Positions 34,965-44,663 of a stretch of 64,000 bases of DNA are shown here, one piece after another (position 1 is the stretch's first letter; each line of letters starts with the position of its first letter). Where the stretch lies: NCBI RefSeq assembly GCF_020618775.1, contig NZ_JAESVB010000006.1:124001-188000 (forward strand), given 5' to 3'. The translations under genes were made by a program, and so were the position numbers. The notes under the pieces were generated by a model. The model did not search any database. It saw only the letters and a list, made by a program, of their open reading frames with translations, and had not been told where the DNA came from. This DNA is from Acidisoma silvae (lineage in GTDB: Bacteria; Pseudomonadota; Alphaproteobacteria; Acetobacterales; Acetobacteraceae).

Positions 34965-35324
34965 ATGAGTGTTCTCCTCGTCGAAGATGAATGGCTTATC
35001 CGGACTATCATGTCCGAGGAACTGGTCGAGGCCGGCTTCGAGGTTAAATCCTTTGAGACGGGTGACGACGCGATGTCAGAACTGTCGAGCGATGTGCCGG
35101 CTTTCGATGTCCTGGTGACGGACATCCATATGCCAGGCCAAACCGACGGCATCGCGCTGGCCAAATCCGTGCGCGCCCGCTACCCGGATGTGCCGATCAT
35201 CTACACGACAGGGCGGCCGGACGCGCTGTCCCGCGCGCATCTGCCGGGCGGCAATGTGGTGACTTTGGTAAAACCCTATAAGCCCAGCCGACTGATCGAA
35301 GCCATTCGCCACGTCCTCAATTGA
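34965..35324 (+). CDS. Single-domain response regulator (CheY-like receiver)
   Basis: 119-residue receiver domain without an output domain. VLLVEDEWLIRTIM carries the acidic pair, VTDIHMPGQTDG the phospho-acceptor Asp (residue ~53), YTTGRP the switch Thr and VKPYKPSRL the conserved Lys. ATG 34965 (MSVLLVEDE) begins directly at the fold; the frame opens earlier at 34869 without domain sequence. No kinase gene is adjacent, so the partner is encoded elsewhere. Confidence 0.92.
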   Translation: MSVLLVEDEWLIRTIMSEELVEAGFEVKSFETGDDAMSELSSDVPAFDVLVTDIHMPGQTDGIALAKSVRARYPDVPIIYTTGRPDALSRAHLPGGNVVTLVKPYKPSRLIEAIRHVLN

Positions 35325-35344
35325 CGATGGCGTGGCGCTTGCCG

Positions 35345-36034
35345 TCAGAGCGCCGCGAGCAAGGCCTGTGATGTGGCAACCCAGCCGAAGATGCCGCCCT
35401 GGGCCTTGATCATGGCCAAGGCCGCCTCGTGGAATTCCGGAAAATACGAGCCGGTACAATCCGACAGAACCAAACAGTCGAAACCGCGATCATTAGCCTC
35501 GCGCACGGTTGTGTGAACGCAGACTTCCGTCGTGACGCCCGCGACGATCAGTCTGTCTATGCCGCGCCCACGCAGAATCGCCTCCAGATCGGTCGCGAAA
35601 AAGGCGCCCTTGCCGGGCTTGTCGATGACCGGCTCGCCGGCGATCGGTGCCAGTTCCGCGATGATGCCGTGACCCGGCTCACCGCGCACCAGGATGCGTC
35701 CCATGGGTCCGGCATCGCCGATCTTGGTTTGAAAATTACCGCGGCGATGCTTGGCGGGGGAGAGGTCGGACAGGTCCGGCCGGTGACCTTCGCGGGTATG
35801 AACCACAACCATGCCGGCCGCGCGGGCCGCCGCGAGCACGGAAGCCGTAGGCGCGATCGTGGTTCGCAGAAGCCCGACATCATTGCCCAGGGCATCCCCA
35901 AAGCCGCCGGTTTCCAAAAAATCGCGCTGCATATCGATGATGACAAGGGCGGTCCTGGCCGGCACCATGGCAAAATCATAAGGCTCGGCGGCGACCGAGA
36001 CTGTCATGGGCTTAGGTTCGGGTGCGGTGCTCAC
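35345..36034 (-). CDS. Isochorismatase-like cysteine hydrolase
   Basis: Cysteine hydrolase of the isochorismatase superfamily, which cleaves amides such as ureidoacrylate, biuret or nicotinamide. The catalytic triad is visible: Asp in IIDMQRDF, Lys in DKPGKGAFF and Cys in [10 protein letters not shown]. Length (229) and the preceding GVTTEVCV loop fit the amidase group; the exact substrate is open. GTG 36034 has GAAGG about 6 bases upstream; ATG at residue 10 is an alternative. Confidence 0.87.
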   Translation of the reverse strand: MSTAPEPKPMTVSVAAEPYDFAMVPARTALVIIDMQRDFLETGGFGDALGNDVGLLRTTIAPTASVLAAARAAGMVVVHTREGHRPDLSDLSPAKHRRGNFQTKIGDAGPMGRILVRGEPGHGIIAELAPIAGEPVIDKPGKGAFFATDLEAILRGRGIDRLIVAGVTTEVCVHTTVREANDRGFDCLVLSDCTGSYFPEFHEAALAMIKAQGGIFGWVATSQALLAAL

Positions 36035-36215
36035 AGGGCGCCTTCTACCTTGTCGACAAGATGAAACTAGCGATGCCCCTGGGGCGATGCAATCCTGAAG
36101 TCAGCGGAAGGCGGGGCTCGGCGTCCCGAGCCGCCCCCGAATACTGGAACGGCGCGGTAAATTATTACGATATCAAAAACATATGAAGCGCCACATGATA
36201 TGGCAATGGAAGACA

Positions 36216-37376
36216 TCAGAATGCTTCGCGATAGAGCGCCAAAGCATCCACTTCCGTCACCGTAACCGGATTATTGACGAGGAGGCGAGACTGCTTCATC
36301 GCGTCGGATGCCAGCAGGGCCAGGGAATTGTCTGTGACGCCGACATCGCGCAGCCTGCGGGGCGCGCCGCTGTCATTCATCAGCCGCTCCATCTCGGCGA
36401 CGAAATCCTGGCTGCGTTCGGCGATGTCGCGCCCAGGGGCTGAGCCCAGAACAATGTCGGCAAGCTCGGCATAAAGCGGCGCCGCCGCTGCCATATTGAA
36501 GCGCAGCACCGGCCCCAGCATCAGCGCGTTCGATAGGCCATGCGGGACATGGTAATGCCCGCCCAGCGGATAGGCGAGCGCATGCACGGCCGCGACCGGC
36601 GCATTGGAAAAGGCCTGCCCGGCCAGGGTCGCGCCCAGCAGCATCGCCTCCCGCGCCGCGCGGTCCGCACCATTCCGGCAGGCGGCGATCAGATTGCCGC
36701 TCAGAAGCCGCAGCGCCTCGCGCGCCAGCGCATCCGACAGCGGATTCTTTTTGATCCTGCTGGTATAAGCCTCGATCGCATGGACCATGGCGTCGATCCC
36801 CGTCGCCGCCGTATGCAGCACGGGCAGCCCGACGGTCAGTTCCGCATCGAGAAGCGCCAGATCGGCATAGAGCTGCGGAGCGACGACGCCCATCTTGGTC
36901 GTCTCACCCGTGGTGATGATGGAGATATTGGTGACTTCGGACCCCGTGCCGGCCGTGGTCGGGATCAGCACCAGCGGCAGGCGGCTGCCCGTCACCTTGC
37001 CGATGCCGTAGATCTCGGCCAGCGGCTGATCGCTCGCCACCAGAACGGCGCAGAGCTTGGCGATGTCGAGGGAAGAGCCGCCGCCGAATCCGACGACAAG
37101 TTGAACACCGGCCGCCCTTGCCTGTTCGGCGCAGGCCAGCACGATGGCGTCCGGCGGGTCCGCCACCACGTCATCGAAGACCGTGACGGTAAAACCGGCT
37201 TCCGTCAGGCTTGCCAGGGCCGGTTCGGCCAGGCCCGCCCGGCGCACACCCTTATCGGTCACGACCATAACGCGCCGCGCGGCAAAGCGCGCCGCCAGCA
37301 GCGCACCCAGACGCCGCGCGCCCGACCATTCCACCAGGATGGCCGGGACGGTGCGAAATTCAAAAGAGTCGATCAT
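36216..37376 (-). CDS. Iron-containing alcohol dehydrogenase
   Basis: Group III (Fe-ADH) oxidoreductase of 386 residues acting on an alcohol or aldehyde with NAD(P). The nucleotide loop GFGGGSSLDIAKL is near residue 100, PTTAGTGSEVTNISI near 140, and the iron ligands lie in GIDAMVHAIEAYTS (Asp, His) and VHALAYPLGGHYHVPHG (two His). All ligands are intact. Specific substrate unknown. Next to it on the same strand is cysK, but the ~80-bp gap and unrelated function argue against a shared pathway. Confidence 0.92.
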   Translation of the reverse strand: MIDSFEFRTVPAILVEWSGARRLGALLAARFAARRVMVVTDKGVRRAGLAEPALASLTEAGFTVTVFDDVVADPPDAIVLACAEQARAAGVQLVVGFGGGSSLDIAKLCAVLVASDQPLAEIYGIGKVTGSRLPLVLIPTTAGTGSEVTNISIITTGETTKMGVVAPQLYADLALLDAELTVGLPVLHTAATGIDAMVHAIEAYTSRIKKNPLSDALAREALRLLSGNLIAACRNGADRAAREAMLLGATLAGQAFSNAPVAAVHALAYPLGGHYHVPHGLSNALMLGPVLRFNMAAAAPLYAELADIVLGSAPGRDIAERSQDFVAEMERLMNDSGAPRRLRDVGVTDNSLALLASDAMKQSRLLVNNPVTVTEVDALALYREAF

Positions 37377-37457
37377 CGCCGCCGCCTCGCCGATCCTGGA
37401 TATCCTATCCTGTCCTGTCCTGCTGACGGATCACCCGCCAGCCGGAGGCCAGGCCTG

Positions 37458-38390
37458 TCAGTCCACCAGGTCGGCATAGAGGGCGGTGCTGAGATAGCGC
37501 TCGCCATAGGACGGGATGATGGTGACGATCAGCTTGCCCGCATTTTCGGGCCGCTTGGCGATTTCGATCGCCGCCCAGAGGGCCGCGCCGGAGGAGATGC
37601 CAACCAGCAGGCCTTCCTCGCGTGCCGCACGGCGCGCCATGTCGAAAGCGTCCTGCGCGGTGACGCGGACGATTTCATCATAGGAGGCGGTGTCGAGCAC
37701 GTCCGGCACGAAGCCGGCGCCGATGCCCTGCAAGGGATGCGGGCCCTTCTTGCCGCCCGACAGGATGGGAGAGGCATCGGGCTCGACCGCAATCGCCTTG
37801 AAGGACGGCTTCCGCGCTTTCAAAACTTCGGACGTGCCGGTGATGGTGCCGCCGGTGCCGATGCCGGCGACCAGGAAATCAACCTCGCCGTCGGTGTCGC
37901 GCCAGATTTCCTCAGCCGTCGTATTGCGATGCACTTCCGGGTTCGCCGGGTTCTTGAACTGCTGCGGCATGAAATATTCAGGCCCGGAGGAGGCGATCTG
38001 CTCGGCGCGGGCGATGGCGCCGCCCATGCCGTCCGGACCCGGCGTCAGCACGATTTCGGCGCCATAGGCGCGGAGCAGCATGCGGCGTTCCTTGCTCATG
38101 GTCTCAGGCATGGTCAGGATGCAGCGATAGCCGCGTGCGGCGCAGACCATGGCCAGCGCGATGCCGGTATTGCCCGATGTCGGCTCGACGATGATGGAAC
38201 TGGGGCCGATCAGCCCGGCCTTCTCGGCCGCCTCGATCATGGCGACGCCGATACGGTCTTTCACGCTATGGCCGGGGTTGAAATATTCCAGCTTGGCGAC
38301 CACGCGGCCGGGCGCATCGCCCACCAGGCGCCGGATGGAGACCAGCGGCGTATTGCCGACCAGCGCGGTGACGTCATTGGCGATCTTCAT
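37458..38390 (-). CDS. cysK: Cysteine synthase A (O-acetylserine sulfhydrylase)
   Basis: PLP enzyme making cysteine from O-acetylserine and sulfide. Motifs are VGNTPLVSI at the N-terminus, the PLP Lys in [31 protein letters not shown] (phosphate loop) and [11 protein letters not shown]. 310 residues, normal. GGAGAAGAG precedes the ATG. It lies 108 bp downstream of cysE on the same strand, so serine acetyltransferase and cysteine synthase are probably coexpressed and form the cysteine synthase complex. The CysE tail ends in Ile, as required for that interaction. Confidence 0.95.
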   Translation of the reverse strand: MKIANDVTALVGNTPLVSIRRLVGDAPGRVVAKLEYFNPGHSVKDRIGVAMIEAAEKAGLIGPSSIIVEPTSGNTGIALAMVCAARGYRCILTMPETMSKERRMLLRAYGAEIVLTPGPDGMGGAIARAEQIASSGPEYFMPQQFKNPANPEVHRNTTAEEIWRDTDGEVDFLVAGIGTGGTITGTSEVLKARKPSFKAIAVEPDASPILSGGKKGPHPLQGIGAGFVPDVLDTASYDEIVRVTAQDAFDMARRAAREEGLLVGISSGAALWAAIEIAKRPENAGKLIVTIIPSYGERYLSTALYADLVD

Positions 38391-38498
38391 GAAACTCTTC
38401 TCCGGGTAATCTCTGATAGGAGCTTACACGCCTGCGTTACTTCCCAAAACCGAGATGATTTTTCTCTTTTTGGCGGAAGCTGCGTCAGGCGCTTTCTC

Positions 38499-39362
38499 TC
38501 AAATGGCCCAGTCGAAGGAATCATACGCCAGGCTGGCCAGAACCTCATCAACACCGCCGAGCGAGGGGCCGGCGGAATTCATGCGCACCAGCTTCGCCGG
38601 CACGCCGGCGACGACGCCATTGGGCGGCACCGCGCGCAGCACGACGGAACCGGCGGCGATGCGCGAATTCTCACCGATTTCGATATTGCCCAGCACCTTG
38701 GCGCCGGCGCCGATCATGACGCCGCGCCGCACCTTGGGGTGACGGTCACCCGCCTGCTTGCCGGTGCCACCCAGGGTGACGCCCTGCAACAAAGACACGT
38801 CATCCTCGATCACCGCCGTCTCGCCCACCACAAGCCCGGTCGCGTGATCCAGAAAGATGCCTTTGCCCATGCGAACGGCGGGATGGATATCGGTCTGGAA
38901 GACTTCGGACGCGCGGCTTTGCAGGTAAAGCGCGAAATCGCGCTCGCCATTATTCCACAGGTAATGCGTCACGCGCTGCGCCTGGATGGCGTGGAAGCCC
39001 TTGAAATAGAGGAAGGGCTCGATGAAACGCTCGCAGGCCGGGTCACGATCGTAGACCGCCGCGATATCGGCCTTGAAAGCGGCGCTGATCGAAGGGTCGG
39101 CCGAAAGCGCGCGATGGAAGGCCTGCACGATCAACGGCAGGGAAATGACGTCGTTCTTCAGGCGGGAGGAGACGCGATGGCAGATCGCCGCCTCGAAGGA
39201 CGGCTGGTTGATGATCGATTCCAGAAACAGCGTCGCCAGCGCCGGTGCCTTTTCATAGGCGACCTCCGCCTCGCGCCGCAGGCGCTCCCAGATCAGGTCG
39301 GTCGGATGATCGGCCGCGGTGCGGGGCACCACAGCCAGACCATTGCTTTTGGAACCACTCAA
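38499..39362 (-). CDS. cysE: Serine O-acetyltransferase
   Basis: Acetylates L-serine with acetyl-CoA, the first step of cysteine synthesis. The N-terminal helical SATase domain (ERLRREAEVAYEKAPALATL) is followed by hexapeptide left-handed beta-helix repeats from DIHPAVRMGKGIFLDHATG through GAGAKVLGNIEIGENSRIAAGSVV. It ends in Ile (YDSFDWAI), the residue that inserts into the CysK active site. Start is TTG 39362, with AGGAG at 39371-39375, 8 bases away. 287 residues, normal for the CysE (not EpsC) class. Confidence 0.95.
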   Translation of the reverse strand: MSGSKSNGLAVVPRTAADHPTDLIWERLRREAEVAYEKAPALATLFLESIINQPSFEAAICHRVSSRLKNDVISLPLIVQAFHRALSADPSISAAFKADIAAVYDRDPACERFIEPFLYFKGFHAIQAQRVTHYLWNNGERDFALYLQSRASEVFQTDIHPAVRMGKGIFLDHATGLVVGETAVIEDDVSLLQGVTLGGTGKQAGDRHPKVRRGVMIGAGAKVLGNIEIGENSRIAAGSVVLRAVPPNGVVAGVPAKLVRMNSAGPSLGGVDEVLASLAYDSFDWAI

Positions 39363-39551
39363 GGCGGTTTCTCCTGCGTCTTCGTCCTTGGGGCCAGTCG
39401 GCCAGGTTCGCTCATTTATACGGTAATCGAAGCGAGAACCATGTGAGGCCAGCGCATGCCGCCTCTTCGGCGCTGGTAGGTGCCCCGTCCCCTTCCATAT
39501 TTATGTCAGGCCCTTACTCGACGGGTCCATCGCAGCCTTTAAGGTAGGGTC

Positions 39552-40238
39552 ATGAAATTGATCAGCTGGAATCTGCTGCACCGGGAAGGCGCGGCCGTGG
39601 GCGAAGTCGCCCATCTTATCGAGACGGAGCAACCGGATGCCGTGCTGATGCAGGAGGTGACGGCGGAATTCGACGCCCTGCCGCGCCTGGTCGGCGGCAG
39701 CTACAGCCGCACCCCCCTGCCCGGCCGCCGTCATGGGCTGGCGATCTGGACGCGAAAGGCGACCTCAAGCCCACCCAATATCGTGACGCTGCCGGCCGGC
39801 GCCGTCGTGCGCCGTATCGCGCTCATCGCCGATCTGGGCCCCTTCAGCGTCGGCAATGTCCATCTGTCGCATTCGCAACTGCTCAACCGGAAGCAGTTGC
39901 GCCATGTGGCCGAGCACTTGCCCGCCCATGCCGCCGTGCTGGGCGACTATAATCTGGTCGGGCCGCCGCTGCTGCCGGGCTTTCAGGATGTGGGCCCGCG
40001 CGCGCCGACCCATCGGATGAGCGATATCCTGCCGCTGCGGCTGGACCGTTGCGTCATCCGCGGGTTGATCTGTCAGGAAACGGCGGTGCTGGACCGCGCC
40101 GGGTCAGACCACCACCCGATCATGGTGCGACTGACCCGTGCCGCCGATCCGCAACCCAGGGCGCGCGGCGCGCGCCCCTTTATCGCAAAAGCGGTGTTAC
40201 TGGCGCGCCAGAACGCGGGGCGATTCCGGCGCCCATGA
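39552..40238 (+). CDS. Endonuclease/exonuclease/phosphatase (EEP) family protein
   Basis: 228-residue EEP-fold hydrolase. It opens directly with MKLISWNLLHREG (metal-binding Asn), then PDAVLMQEV (metal Glu), FSVGNVHLSHSQ (His) and VLGDYNLVGPP (Asp/Asn), ending in AGSDHHPIMV with the catalytic Asp-His. All signature residues are present; a phosphodiester or phospholipid substrate cannot be chosen. Its last 42 bp overlap the end of the convergent ABC ATPase gene (40197-41291). Confidence 0.88.
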   Translation: MKLISWNLLHREGAAVGEVAHLIETEQPDAVLMQEVTAEFDALPRLVGGSYSRTPLPGRRHGLAIWTRKATSSPPNIVTLPAGAVVRRIALIADLGPFSVGNVHLSHSQLLNRKQLRHVAEHLPAHAAVLGDYNLVGPPLLPGFQDVGPRAPTHRMSDILPLRLDRCVIRGLICQETAVLDRAGSDHHPIMVRLTRAADPQPRARGARPFIAKAVLLARQNAGRFRRP

Positions 40239-41291
40239 CGCCCAGACCGGCATGCCGAGCGCGTAATGCCCGGCATGGTCGGAGGGCAGATCGGCCCAGA
40301 TTTCGCCGGCATCGCCGTCATGCAGGCCAAGCTTGATGCGCGTCAGCGAGCCGAAGAAGGTCACTTCCTGCACGGTCGCGGGAACCGCGCCGGCCGGGGC
40401 GGCGACGTCGCGCTGGTTCAGCGTGACATGCTCGGGCCGCAGGAACAGTTCCACCGCGCTGCCGGCCGGATGCTGGCTGGCCGCATAGGCTAACAGATAG
40501 GCGTCACCCACCCGCACGCCGGCGCCATCCGTGGTGCCGGCCAGCACGCCGCCGGCACCGATGAAGCGCGCGACGAACCCGTCCGCCGGGGTGCGGTAGA
40601 TTTCGGTCGGCGAGGCCATCTGCAGCACATGGCCTTCGCTCATCACCGCGACACGGTCGGAGATGGAGAGCGCCTCTTCCTGGTCATGCGTCACGAAGAC
40701 GGTGGTGATGCCCGTCTCCTGCTGGATGCGGCGGATTTCGGAGCGGAGCTGCGCACGAACCTTCGCGTCCAGCGCCGAGAGCGGTTCGTCGAGCAGAAGA
40801 ATATCCGGCTTCACGGCCAGCGCGCGGGCCAGGGCCACGCGCTGCTGCTGGCCGCCCGACATCTGATGCGGGAATTTATGGATATGGGCGCCCAAGCCCA
40901 CCATGCCGAGCAGACGCTCGGCTTCGGAAAGCTGCGACTTGGTATCGCCCAGCCCGCGCACGCGCGGCCCGAAGCGCACGTTCTGCAAGGCCGTCATATT
41001 CGGGAAAAGACTATAGGCCTGGAAGACCATGCCCATGCGCCGCTTGTTCGGCGGCAGATGGGTCACGTCCTGCCCATTGAGCATGACCTGGCCATGATCG
41101 GGGGTTTCGAACCCAGCCAGGATGCGCAGCAGGGTTGTCTTGCCGCAGCCCGACGGCCCGAGCAGACAGACCAGCTCGCCCTGGGCCAGCTCCATGTCGA
41201 TCTGCTTGAGCACGGTGCGGACACCGTAGGTTTTGCGGATGCCGGAAAGCGAGACGCCCGACATTGCGATATGCGCGGTGCTGTCCATCAA
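40197..41291 (-). CDS. ABC importer ATP-binding protein (PotA/FbpC-like)
   Basis: Cytoplasmic ATPase (364 residues). Walker A GPSGCGKTT, signature [16 protein letters not shown], Walker B ILLLDEPLSALDAKV and the switch VFVTHDQEEA are intact. The C-terminal ~115 residues form a TOBE/MOI-like regulatory domain (LFLRPEHVTLNQRDV). It overlaps the upstream permease by 4 bp (ATGA). Last gene of a four-gene importer. The family includes polyamine, ferric iron, 2-aminoethylphosphonate and sulfate ATPases. Confidence 0.93.
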   Translation of the reverse strand: MMDSTAHIAMSGVSLSGIRKTYGVRTVLKQIDMELAQGELVCLLGPSGCGKTTLLRILAGFETPDHGQVMLNGQDVTHLPPNKRRMGMVFQAYSLFPNMTALQNVRFGPRVRGLGDTKSQLSEAERLLGMVGLGAHIHKFPHQMSGGQQQRVALARALAVKPDILLLDEPLSALDAKVRAQLRSEIRRIQQETGITTVFVTHDQEEALSISDRVAVMSEGHVLQMASPTEIYRTPADGFVARFIGAGGVLAGTTDGAGVRVGDAYLLAYAASQHPAGSAVELFLRPEHVTLNQRDVAAPAGAVPATVQEVTFFGSLTRIKLGLHDGDAGEIWADLPSDHAGHYALGMPVWASWAPESPRVLARQ

Positions 41292-42130
41292 TGCGCCCCT
41301 CCGACTGTCGCCGCGCCACGGCGGCTGGTTATTAAGACGCCAAGCATGAAGACCCAGGTCAGCAGGAAGGCAAACAGCGAGAGCGCGGCGGCCTCGGTGA
41401 TCGCATTCTGACCGGTATCGTTGATGAAGACTGCGAAGTTATGGAAGAGCAGCACGCTGGCAAAGGTGAATTCACCGATGACGGTGGTCATGATCAGCAG
41501 CACGGCGCCGACCAGCGCGGAGCGCAGATTGGGCAGGATGACGAGGAAGATGATCTGTCCCCAGCCGCCGCCAAGCGACTGTCCCGCTTCCGTCAGCGTC
41601 CGCACGTCCAGCGTGCCGAGCCCGACTTCCAGAGACCGGAAGGTGTAAGGCAGGCACAGGAAGAAATAGGGAATGACGAGATAATTCGGCGTGCTGATGA
41701 GCCAGGCCGGGCCGGTATAGACCGTGGTCAGACCGGCGATGAGTGCCACGGCCGGAATGACGAAAGGCAGGTTCGAGATGAATTCGAACAGGGGCTTCAG
41801 CTTCGGTGCCTTGAGATGGACGAAGATCATCGCCGGCACCAGCAGCACGAAGGTGAGGATCATCGTCTCCACACCCAGGCGCAGCGACAGGAACAGGCTG
41901 GCCCAGAAGCCGGGGGCTTCGAACATCAGGACATAGGCGGACCAGCCGTATTTGCTGCCGCCTTCCCAGAAGCTGAAGATGCCGGTCATGACCAGCGGCG
42001 TGATGAAGAATATCGCGCCAAGCGCAATGATGATCCAATTGCCTGTGCTCAGCGTGCGGCGCGCGCCATAGGCTTTGCGCGCGCTGGGCTTGGGCAGAGG
42101 GGCTTCGACTTCGGAAGCGGTCACGCTCAT
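41288..42130 (-). CDS. ABC importer permease 2 (PotC-like)
   Basis: 280-residue permease with six helices. The N-terminus is cytoplasmic (MSVTASEVEAPLPKP), and the first helix is WIIIALGAIFFITPLVMTGI. The EAA-type loop is TLTEAGQSLGGGWGQIIFLVILP. Start is ATG 42130, with AAGGGGA about 6 bases upstream; the longer open frame to 42421 is only overlap with the preceding gene. It is followed directly by the ATPase gene with a 4-bp overlap. Confidence 0.9.
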   Translation of the reverse strand: MSVTASEVEAPLPKPSARKAYGARRTLSTGNWIIIALGAIFFITPLVMTGIFSFWEGGSKYGWSAYVLMFEAPGFWASLFLSLRLGVETMILTFVLLVPAMIFVHLKAPKLKPLFEFISNLPFVIPAVALIAGLTTVYTGPAWLISTPNYLVIPYFFLCLPYTFRSLEVGLGTLDVRTLTEAGQSLGGGWGQIIFLVILPNLRSALVGAVLLIMTTVIGEFTFASVLLFHNFAVFINDTGQNAITEAAALSLFAFLLTWVFMLGVLITSRRGAATVGGAH

Positions 42131-42144
42131 GATCTGTCCCCTTC

Positions 42145-43089
42145 CTATCGGCGCCAGCGCGCCGCGTAGCGCGACACGAACGAATAGATGACGAGCACGA
42201 CGGCCATGACGAGGATCATGCCGGTGGAGAGCGCGGCACCCACCTGCGGATCGGACATCACATTGCCCGACAGCACATTGCTGATATCGATGGTGACGAG
42301 CGCGATATTGCCGTCCGTCAGCGCATAGGGCGTCGCATAGGCCGAAAAGGCGCTGCCAAACAACAGCAGGAAGCCACCGAGCAGCGAAGGCGTGAGGATC
42401 GGCAGGCCGACGAGGCGCCAATATTGCCAGCTGGTGGCCCCCAGGCCGTCAGAGGCCTCGCGCCATTGCGCGCGCAACCCTTGGATCGCCGGGGTGATGA
42501 TGATCAGCATCAGCGGGATCTGGAAATAGGCGAAGGTGATGGTCATGCCGGTCAGCGAATAGAGCGAGAAGCCCATGCCGTAGATATTGATGCCGAGATG
42601 CTTCAGGAAAATGGTGACGAAGCCCAGGCTGCCCAGCGTGCTGATAAAGGCGAAGGCCAGCGGCACGCCGGCGAAATTGGCGGCGACGGCCGAGAAACTG
42701 GTGACGATGGTGCGCAGGATCGACGGCGCACCGGGTTGCAGGCTGGCATAGGCCAGCAGAAAGCCGCCGATCAGGCCGGTGATGGCCGAGGCAACGCCGA
42801 GGATGAGGGAATTCTCAAAGGCGATGCGGTACTGATAGTCCCACAGGCCGAAGAAATAGGAGAGCGTGAAGCCCTTCTCGCCGATGAAGGTCTGCACGAT
42901 CAGCACGACTGTCGGCGCGACCAGGAAGGCCAGCGTGAACAGCAGGAAGAGGCCGACGAAAATCCACGGAATGGCGCGCCCGAGCATGGCGCCCAGGCCG
43001 CCGGTTCCCGCGGATGCGGCAATCCGGGGGGCGCTTGGCCCCCCGAAAGACGCGGGTTGAGGTGCGATCGTATTGCCTGTCTGGCTCAC
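42145..43089 (-). CDS. ABC importer permease 1 (PotB-like)
   Basis: A permease of ~314 residues with six helices. A Pro/Ala/Gly-rich cytoplasmic N-terminus precedes IPWIFVGLFLLFTLAFLVAP. The EAA loop is WREASDGLGATSWQYWRLVGLP. GTG 43089 is preceded by GGGGG-CTTCA and is preferred over TTG 43101. It lies between the binding-protein gene and permease 2 (14-bp gap). Confidence 0.9.
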   Translation of the reverse strand: MSQTGNTIAPQPASFGGPSAPRIAASAGTGGLGAMLGRAIPWIFVGLFLLFTLAFLVAPTVVLIVQTFIGEKGFTLSYFFGLWDYQYRIAFENSLILGVASAITGLIGGFLLAYASLQPGAPSILRTIVTSFSAVAANFAGVPLAFAFISTLGSLGFVTIFLKHLGINIYGMGFSLYSLTGMTITFAYFQIPLMLIIITPAIQGLRAQWREASDGLGATSWQYWRLVGLPILTPSLLGGFLLLFGSAFSAYATPYALTDGNIALVTIDISNVLSGNVMSDPQVGAALSTGMILVMAVVLVIYSFVSRYAARWRR

Positions 43090-43131
43090 TGAAGCCCCCA
43101 ATCCTTTCGTCGTCCGATTTCAGAAGACGGC

Positions 43132-44259
43132 TTAGATGTGAACCAGCTGCGGCCAGAGCGTCGCCAGCACCTTCTGGGCCTTGGCAACCTGGTCCTGGGT
43201 CGCGAACGTGATGTTCGCATAAGGCGCCGCCGGCGGCAGCTTGGCCGAGAGGCTGGCCGAGATCAGGTTGCGCTTGGCGAGGTCAGCGTAGCGCGCCGGA
43301 TGGGCATAGCCCGCCAGGAACAGCAGCTGGCCTTCGTCGGAATAGAGCCATTCCTGCCACAGCTTGGCGGCATTCGGGTGGGCGGCGTCAGCCGGGATCG
43401 CCTGGCAATAGAAGCTGCCATAGGGCTGGCTGCCTTCCGGCACGACCACTTCGATGGCGGCTTTGCCGACGGCGGCATCGCGATAGCCGAGCGACAGGTA
43501 GTCCCAGTTGATGACGATCGGTGCCTGACCGCTGACGAGCAGTGCCGGACCGGTGGCAGCCGCCGGGTTGAGGTTGCCGAGCTTCGCGAGTTCGGCGAAA
43601 TACTTCACGCCCGGCGCGATGTCATCGAGCGAACCGCCATTGCCGAGAGCGGCCGCGAAGACGGCCGCGAAAGCGGCACCGGCGCCCAGCGGGCTGCCGT
43701 TGAGCGCGATCATGCCCTTGTATTCCGGCTTCTTCAGATCGGCCCAGCTGCGGGGCGCATTCTTCGCGACATTGGTATTGGTCGCGATGGAAACGACACC
43801 GAAATAGTCAGCAACCCAAAGACCGTTCGGGTCTTTCATGCCGTCCGGGATGCTGTCCCAGGTGGCGACCTTGTAGGGAGCAAAAAGGTTCTGCTTGACG
43901 CCGATGGCGGCGAAGGACGGGCCGATGTCGAGCGCATCCGGGGCGCGATCCTGGCCCTTCAGGGTGCGAACGGCCTGCAGTTCCTGGGCGGAGGAGCCGT
44001 CCGGATTGGCGTCGTCGATGGCGATGCCGTATTTCGCGGTGAACTGGTCCATGATGGCGCCGTAATTGGCCCAGTCACGCGGCAGGGTGATGACGTTGAG
44101 CTTGCCTTCCTTCTTGGCGGCAGCAATCAGGGCATCCATCTCGCTGGCGGCAAGAGCCGGGCGCAGACCAGGCACGGAGGCAAGCGCAGCACCGGCGGCG
44201 GCGGCAAAGCCAAGCTTCGCGTAGTCGCGGCGGCCGAAAAGCGGCTTTTCGATCGACAT
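43132..44259 (-). CDS. ABC importer substrate-binding protein, Tat-exported
   Basis: Periplasmic solute receptor of 375 residues, first gene of the importer. The N-terminus has a Tat-like signal (FGRRDYAKLGFAAAAGAALA) cut near ALAAS. The mature domain (AAKKEGKLNVITLPRDWANYGAIMDQFTAKYG) belongs to the class D/F family of Fe3+, thiamine, 2-aminoethylphosphonate and polyamine binders. No iron-ligand tyrosine pair is evident, so the cargo is open. ATG 44259 begins the signal peptide; the frame extends to 44355 without one. Confidence 0.88.
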   Translation of the reverse strand: MSIEKPLFGRRDYAKLGFAAAAGAALASVPGLRPALAASEMDALIAAAKKEGKLNVITLPRDWANYGAIMDQFTAKYGIAIDDANPDGSSAQELQAVRTLKGQDRAPDALDIGPSFAAIGVKQNLFAPYKVATWDSIPDGMKDPNGLWVADYFGVVSIATNTNVAKNAPRSWADLKKPEYKGMIALNGSPLGAGAAFAAVFAAALGNGGSLDDIAPGVKYFAELAKLGNLNPAAATGPALLVSGQAPIVINWDYLSLGYRDAAVGKAAIEVVVPEGSQPYGSFYCQAIPADAAHPNAAKLWQEWLYSDEGQLLFLAGYAHPARYADLAKRNLISASLSAKLPPAAPYANITFATQDQVAKAQKVLATLWPQLVHI

Positions 44260-44663
44260 TAAAGGCTCCTGATACAAATCTGTGAAGAGAGCGATGCAAA
44301 AACCAGACGAGGCAAGCACGAGCTCTGACGAGAAACGACAGAGGAGGAGATCCATCCACCCGACGAGTGAGGCCGATACAGCCGGAAGACAGGGCGAACA
44401 ATGCCAGTTTTATGACAGTTACCAGACAAGCATCTGGTCCGTGACTCATTCTAAGCGATCAGGCTGTGCCGATTGAATACAGCCGCCGCAAGAATGGGCC
44501 GAATGCGACAACCGGGTAGATCAATCTACTCTTTACGCTTTGAAAAACAATATTTTTTCCGAACGAATTCAATAGCGATTCGATACCTCGGAGCGATGTT
44601 CCTATTTTGTTCTTGACTTGCCGGACAGCAGGCGCGACCCTTCGGCTCAAGAAGGAGGACCCG
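44260..44663. other. Divergent intergenic region between ABC importer and radical SAM gene
   Basis: 404 bp holding both promoters. It has an AT-rich block (44525-44600) and a palindrome GTAGAT-CA-ATCTAC (44516-44529), about 135 bp from the radical SAM start. I looked for a TPP or other riboswitch in the leader of the importer and saw none. The short open frames here are not supported. Confidence 0.45.

Noticed and set aside
37377-37457. TCCTGTCCTG-type short repeats before the iron ADH
   Set aside because: Only ~20 bp of imperfect CCTGT repeats; too short to call a functional repeat.
36540-39446. 968-codon open frame on the plus strand antisense to iron ADH, cysK and cysE
   Set aside because: High-GC antisense frame: rich in Arg, Gly, Asp and His, no domain, and covers three well-recognised genes on the opposite strand.
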